From Elusimicrobiota bacterium (GTDB taxonomy: Bacteria > Elusimicrobiota > Elusimicrobia > JACQPE01): a stretch of 64,000 bases of DNA. The notes beneath the pieces were generated by a model. It did no database searches and had not been told where the DNA came from. It saw only the letters and a program-made list of their open reading frames with translations. This document shows, piece after piece, positions 61,451 to 64,000 of this stretch. The stretch spans positions 1 through 64,000 of the forward strand of contig JACPAN010000002.1 in assembly GCA_016180815.1 (NCBI GenBank). The letters are read 5' to 3'. Position 1 is the stretch's first letter. Each line of letters starts with the position of its first letter. Position numbers and translations under genes: made by a program.

Positions 61451-61822
61451 TTGCCATCCCGCGTTTTTGTTTTTTCCAAAACAAAAACAGCAACTTTTCG
61501 CGTTTACGAAATCGAAACCTCCGGCCTATCCATCGAAGAAAAACGATTGCAGGGTTTGGCCGAACTTTTGTTCGCCGATCCCGTGGCCGAGCATTATGCG
61601 TTCGACGGGGCTGAGGCGGGCCCATCCGTGATTGTTTGGTTCAAAAAAGGGGTGTATGACGCAGAGGGAGACATGGCCTTGTACGCGGCTAAGCGTTTGG
61701 GTTTGGATGAGGGCATCGAGCGCGTGCATTTTGGCCGGGGCTTTAAAAAACCGGCCAAAGCCCTACTGAAAGTCCAAGAGCTTTACAATCCCTTGATCGA
61801 AACGGTTGAAAAAATTTCATGA
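61451..61822 (+). CDS. purS: PurS-like subunit of FGAM synthase
   Basis: This 123-residue protein starts at TTG 61451, four bases after purC. The PurS pattern is in VIVWFKKGVYDAEGDMALYA then AAKRLGLDEGIERVHFGRGF, with a longer N-terminal part (ETSGLSIEEKRLQGLAELLF) resembling the N-terminal domain of archaeal-type PurL proteins. It would bridge PurL and PurQ in FGAR amidotransferase. The purL start overlaps its stop by four bases. Confidence 0.75.
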   Translation: MPSRVFVFSKTKTATFRVYEIETSGLSIEEKRLQGLAELLFADPVAEHYAFDGAEAGPSVIVWFKKGVYDAEGDMALYAAKRLGLDEGIERVHFGRGFKKPAKALLKVQELYNPLIETVEKIS

Positions 61823-64000
61823 TAACCGCCAAGATAAGAACGTTTTCAATGTCGGAATTGGATCGGCTCTCCAAGGAACGGCATTTGGCTTTGTCCGATT
61901 TGGAAAAGCGGGTCATTGTGGATTTCTTCGTCCGGTCAAAAAGGCCGCCGTCCATGGCTGAGTTGGAAATGATCGCGCAGGCCTGGAGCGAGCACACGCG
62001 GCATAAAACGTTAAGGGGCGAGTTTAGAGTCGGGGGGCAAAAACTCGGCAATGGGGCGAAAAAACCCCCCCTGCGCAGAGCTCCGGGGGACGCTGGCCCG
62101 CCGAGAGGCGGGTCCCCAGCAGAATACAGAAATTTGTTGAAAGAAACTGTTTTTGAGGCCACGCGGCGCTTGAAAAGACCCTGGGTTTGGTCCGCGTTCA
62201 AGGATAATGCCGGGATTATTGCCTTAGACGGAAAATGGGGCGTGGCCGTTAAAGTGGAAACGCATAATCATCCCTCCGCGCTTGATCCTTACGGCGGCGC
62301 GTCAACGGGTATCGGCGGGGTGATCCGCGACGTGCTGGGCACGGGATTATCCGCGCACCCCATCGCTTCGCTCGATGTTTTCTGCGTTGAGCCGGGAAAG
62401 CCGCGCGTGGTGGATGCTCTGGCCGCGGGCGTGCGCGATTACGGCAATCGCATGGGCATCCCGACCGTGGCCGGACTGATTTATTGGGATGAGGCGTATA
62501 AGGGCCTGCCCTTGGTTTTTTGCGGCACCGTGGGCTTGATCCGCCGCGACCGCGTCGAGAAACGAGGGCCCAAGCCCGGGGACCTGGTTTATTTATTGGG
62601 CGGGAAAACAGGCAGAGACGGAATTCACGGAGCCACGTTTTCTTCGCAGAAATTGACGGATGAATTGACCACCTCGGTGGTGCAGATCGGCAATCCGATT
62701 TTGGAGAAAAAAGTTTGGGATTTTTTAGTCGAAGCATCCAAAGCGGACTGCTTCAATTCCATCACGGATTTGGGCGCGGGCGGGATCGCTTGCGCGATTT
62801 GGGAATTGGCGGATTTAGGGGGCCTGGGCGTGCGCGCCAAGCTCGATGGCGTGGCGCTGAAAGAGCCGGGCATGGAAGGCTGGGAGGTGTTGGTTTCTGA
62901 ATCCCAGGAGCGCATGATGATTTCCGTGCCGCCGGGCCGCAAAGCGGATGCGGAGCGTTTGCTGGCGGCTTTTGAATTTGATTTCGCGTGTTTGGGGGAA
63001 TTCACGCGCGAGCCGTCCGTTGAGATCGGCTATCACGGCGAATCGCTGGTCAATGTGCCGATTAAGTTTTTGCGCGATGTGCCCAAGAGAAGTTTTACGG
63101 TCGAGAGCGCGCCCAAGGTTGAGAAAGCCGGGAGGCCGCGTGTGTTAAGCGTCAAGCCTCGCGATGTGAAAAAATTGGGCCTCAAAATTTTGTCCTCGCC
63201 CAATATCGCGTCGAAAGAGCGCATCATCCGCCAATACGATCATGAAGTGGGCGGGCGCACCTTGATCAAGCCCTTGACCGGAAAGCGCGGGCATGCGCCC
63301 AGCGACGCGGTGGTGCTTCGCCCGCTTTATGATTCCTGGAAAGGCGCGGCCTTGGGCTTGGGCTGGTCCGGAGCCTTGGCCAAAATCGACAGCCGGGTCA
63401 TGGCGTTGGCGGCCTTCGACGAGGCGTTGCGAAACGTGGTTGCGGTGGGCGGCGGGTTGACCCATATCGCGGCGCTGGATAATTATTGCGCGGGCTCGAC
63501 CGCGGATAAAAAAGTTTTAAGCGAATTGGTGATTGTGTCCGAGGCTTTGAAGGATGCGGCGTTGGCTTACGGCGTTCCGTTCGTCTCCGGCAAAGATAGT
63601 TTAAACAATACGACCAGCGACAATCGCAATATCCCGACCGTCATGCTGGTCACGGCGTTGGGCGTTTTAAAGGACGCGCGCCGAACGTTGAGCGTTGTGT
63701 TGAAGAAGCCGGGGAATTTTCTTTACCTTGTCGGGCGGACGCAGGAGCGATGGGGAGGCTCGGCGATCGCCGGGCTTTTGAAATTCAACGGCCCCGCGCC
63801 TGAGGTGGATTTAACGACGGCGCCCGGCATTCACAAAAGCATGAGTTGGGCTTTGGGCAAGGAATTGGCGGTTTCCTGCCATGATGTTTCGGAAGGGGGA
63901 GTGTTCGTGGCTTTGTCCGAGATGATGATGGATTCCGGCTTGGGCCTTGAAGCGGATTGTCCGGAAAACCCCGCTCTGTTGTTCGATGAATCGCCGACCA
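61819..64000 (+). CDS. purL: FGAM synthase large subunit (small type), cut at the window edge
   Basis: The frame from ATG 61819 runs to the last base without a stop, at least 727 residues. Landmarks are MIAQAWSEHTRHKTLRGEFR, KVETHNHPSALDPYGGASTG, GGKTGRDGIHGATFSS, NSITDLGAGGIACAIWELAD and LLVSESQERMMISV-type ATP-binding blocks, then SGKDSLNNTT and CHDVSEGGVFVALSEM. It converts FGAR, ATP and glutamine-derived ammonia to FGAM. A roughly 30-residue low-complexity insert with a DNA palindrome lies near residue 75. It starts inside purS (ATGA). Confidence 0.95.
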   Translation, partial: MITAKIRTFSMSELDRLSKERHLALSDLEKRVIVDFFVRSKRPPSMAELEMIAQAWSEHTRHKTLRGEFRVGGQKLGNGAKKPPLRRAPGDAGPPRGGSPAEYRNLLKETVFEATRRLKRPWVWSAFKDNAGIIALDGKWGVAVKVETHNHPSALDPYGGASTGIGGVIRDVLGTGLSAHPIASLDVFCVEPGKPRVVDALAAGVRDYGNRMGIPTVAGLIYWDEAYKGLPLVFCGTVGLIRRDRVEKRGPKPGDLVYLLGGKTGRDGIHGATFSSQKLTDELTTSVVQIGNPILEKKVWDFLVEASKADCFNSITDLGAGGIACAIWELADLGGLGVRAKLDGVALKEPGMEGWEVLVSESQERMMISVPPGRKADAERLLAAFEFDFACLGEFTREPSVEIGYHGESLVNVPIKFLRDVPKRSFTVESAPKVEKAGRPRVLSVKPRDVKKLGLKILSSPNIASKERIIRQYDHEVGGRTLIKPLTGKRGHAPSDAVVLRPLYDSWKGAALGLGWSGALAKIDSRVMALAAFDEALRNVVAVGGGLTHIAALDNYCAGSTADKKVLSELVIVSEALKDAALAYGVPFVSGKDSLNNTTSDNRNIPTVMLVTALGVLKDARRTLSVVLKKPGNFLYLVGRTQERWGGSAIAGLLKFNGPAPEVDLTTAPGIHKSMSWALGKELAVSCHDVSEGGVFVALSEMMMDSGLGLEADCPENPALLFDESPT
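62092..62120. repeat. Palindromic in-frame insertion inside purL
   Basis: CCCGCC (62097-62102) and GGCGGG (62107-62112) pair around GAGA, with outer arms GCTGG (62092-62096) and CCAGC (62116-62120) and a TCC bulge. It keeps the purL frame and codes for Gly/Pro/Arg-rich sequence between EFRVGG and EYRNLLKETV, which are adjacent or nearly so in PurL relatives. Confidence 0.5.

Noticed and set aside
1-64000. tRNA or rRNA genes
   Set aside because: No cloverleaf with a GTTCRA loop and no rRNA core was recognised while reading; a covariance search was not possible.
1-64000. CRISPR array
   Set aside because: Only short palindromes and three 41-base repeats kilobases apart were seen; no regular repeat-spacer pattern and no cas genes.

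Overview
The window is a dense, GC-rich bacterial chromosome segment. Genes are packed with ATGA or few-base overlaps, and many products carry Gram-negative-style signal peptides or lipoboxes. The gene mix includes DUF58/BatA/DUF4159/VWA and DUF4175 genes, DUF2723 and other GT-C glycosyltransferases, B12-dependent NrdJ, a CBS-less GuaB3-type IMP dehydrogenase and many lineage-specific secreted proteins. It suggests an uncultivated Gram-negative lineage such as Elusimicrobiota or a neighbouring phylum. That placement is inference from gene content only; no rRNA or tRNA gene was recognised.

Layout: 0.2-6.3 kb is a four-gene DUF58-BatA-DUF4159-VWA operon. From 6.3 to 15.7 kb come a secreted HExxH protein, a DUF2723 glycosyltransferase, a secreted protein ending in a MopE-like acidic Cys motif, a VAT1-like oxidoreductase, a cell-wall amidase and a degenerate PAS/histidine-kinase-like protein. 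From 15.8 to 18.3 kb is an iron module: cytochrome c-FTR1 permease, Bfd-like ferredoxin and bacterioferritin, behind a palindromic candidate operator. From 18.4 to 33.3 kb are further GT-C transferases, a DUF4175 protein, a peptidase-MA/TPR protein, lipoproteins and a methyltransferase.

From 33.3 to 46.3 kb are mostly single genes of mixed strand: a heme-oxygenase-like diiron oxidase candidate preceded by a tiny Tyr/Arg-rich ORF and an attenuator-like terminator, S1/P1-nuclease-like, S8 and M48 peptidases, enoyl-CoA hydratase-like, scramblase-like, spermidine-synthase-like, FGE-sulfatase-like, GNAT and Bax-inhibitor-1 proteins. From 46.5 to 52.0 kb is an accessory island: two toxin-antitoxin loci (one with a toxin carrying a stop codon), an HTH/nucleotidyltransferase pair, gene remnants, three copies of a short direct repeat, and an AT-rich stretch with a DUF4062 protein.

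From 52.1 kb to the end is a nucleotide-metabolism block on the + strand: nrdR (with candidate NrdR boxes), an intein-containing nrdJ, dcd, a zinc-ribbon protein, guaB3 behind a candidate RNA switch, guaA, purC, purS and purL (cut by the window edge). Together they make GMP from IMP, supply purine-pathway steps and make deoxynucleotides.

The most promising unexplained signal is the peptide-attenuator-oxidase cassette at 33.9-35.0 kb. The NrdR operator layout, the guaB leader, the palindromic insertion in purL and the AT-rich DUF4062 island are next.
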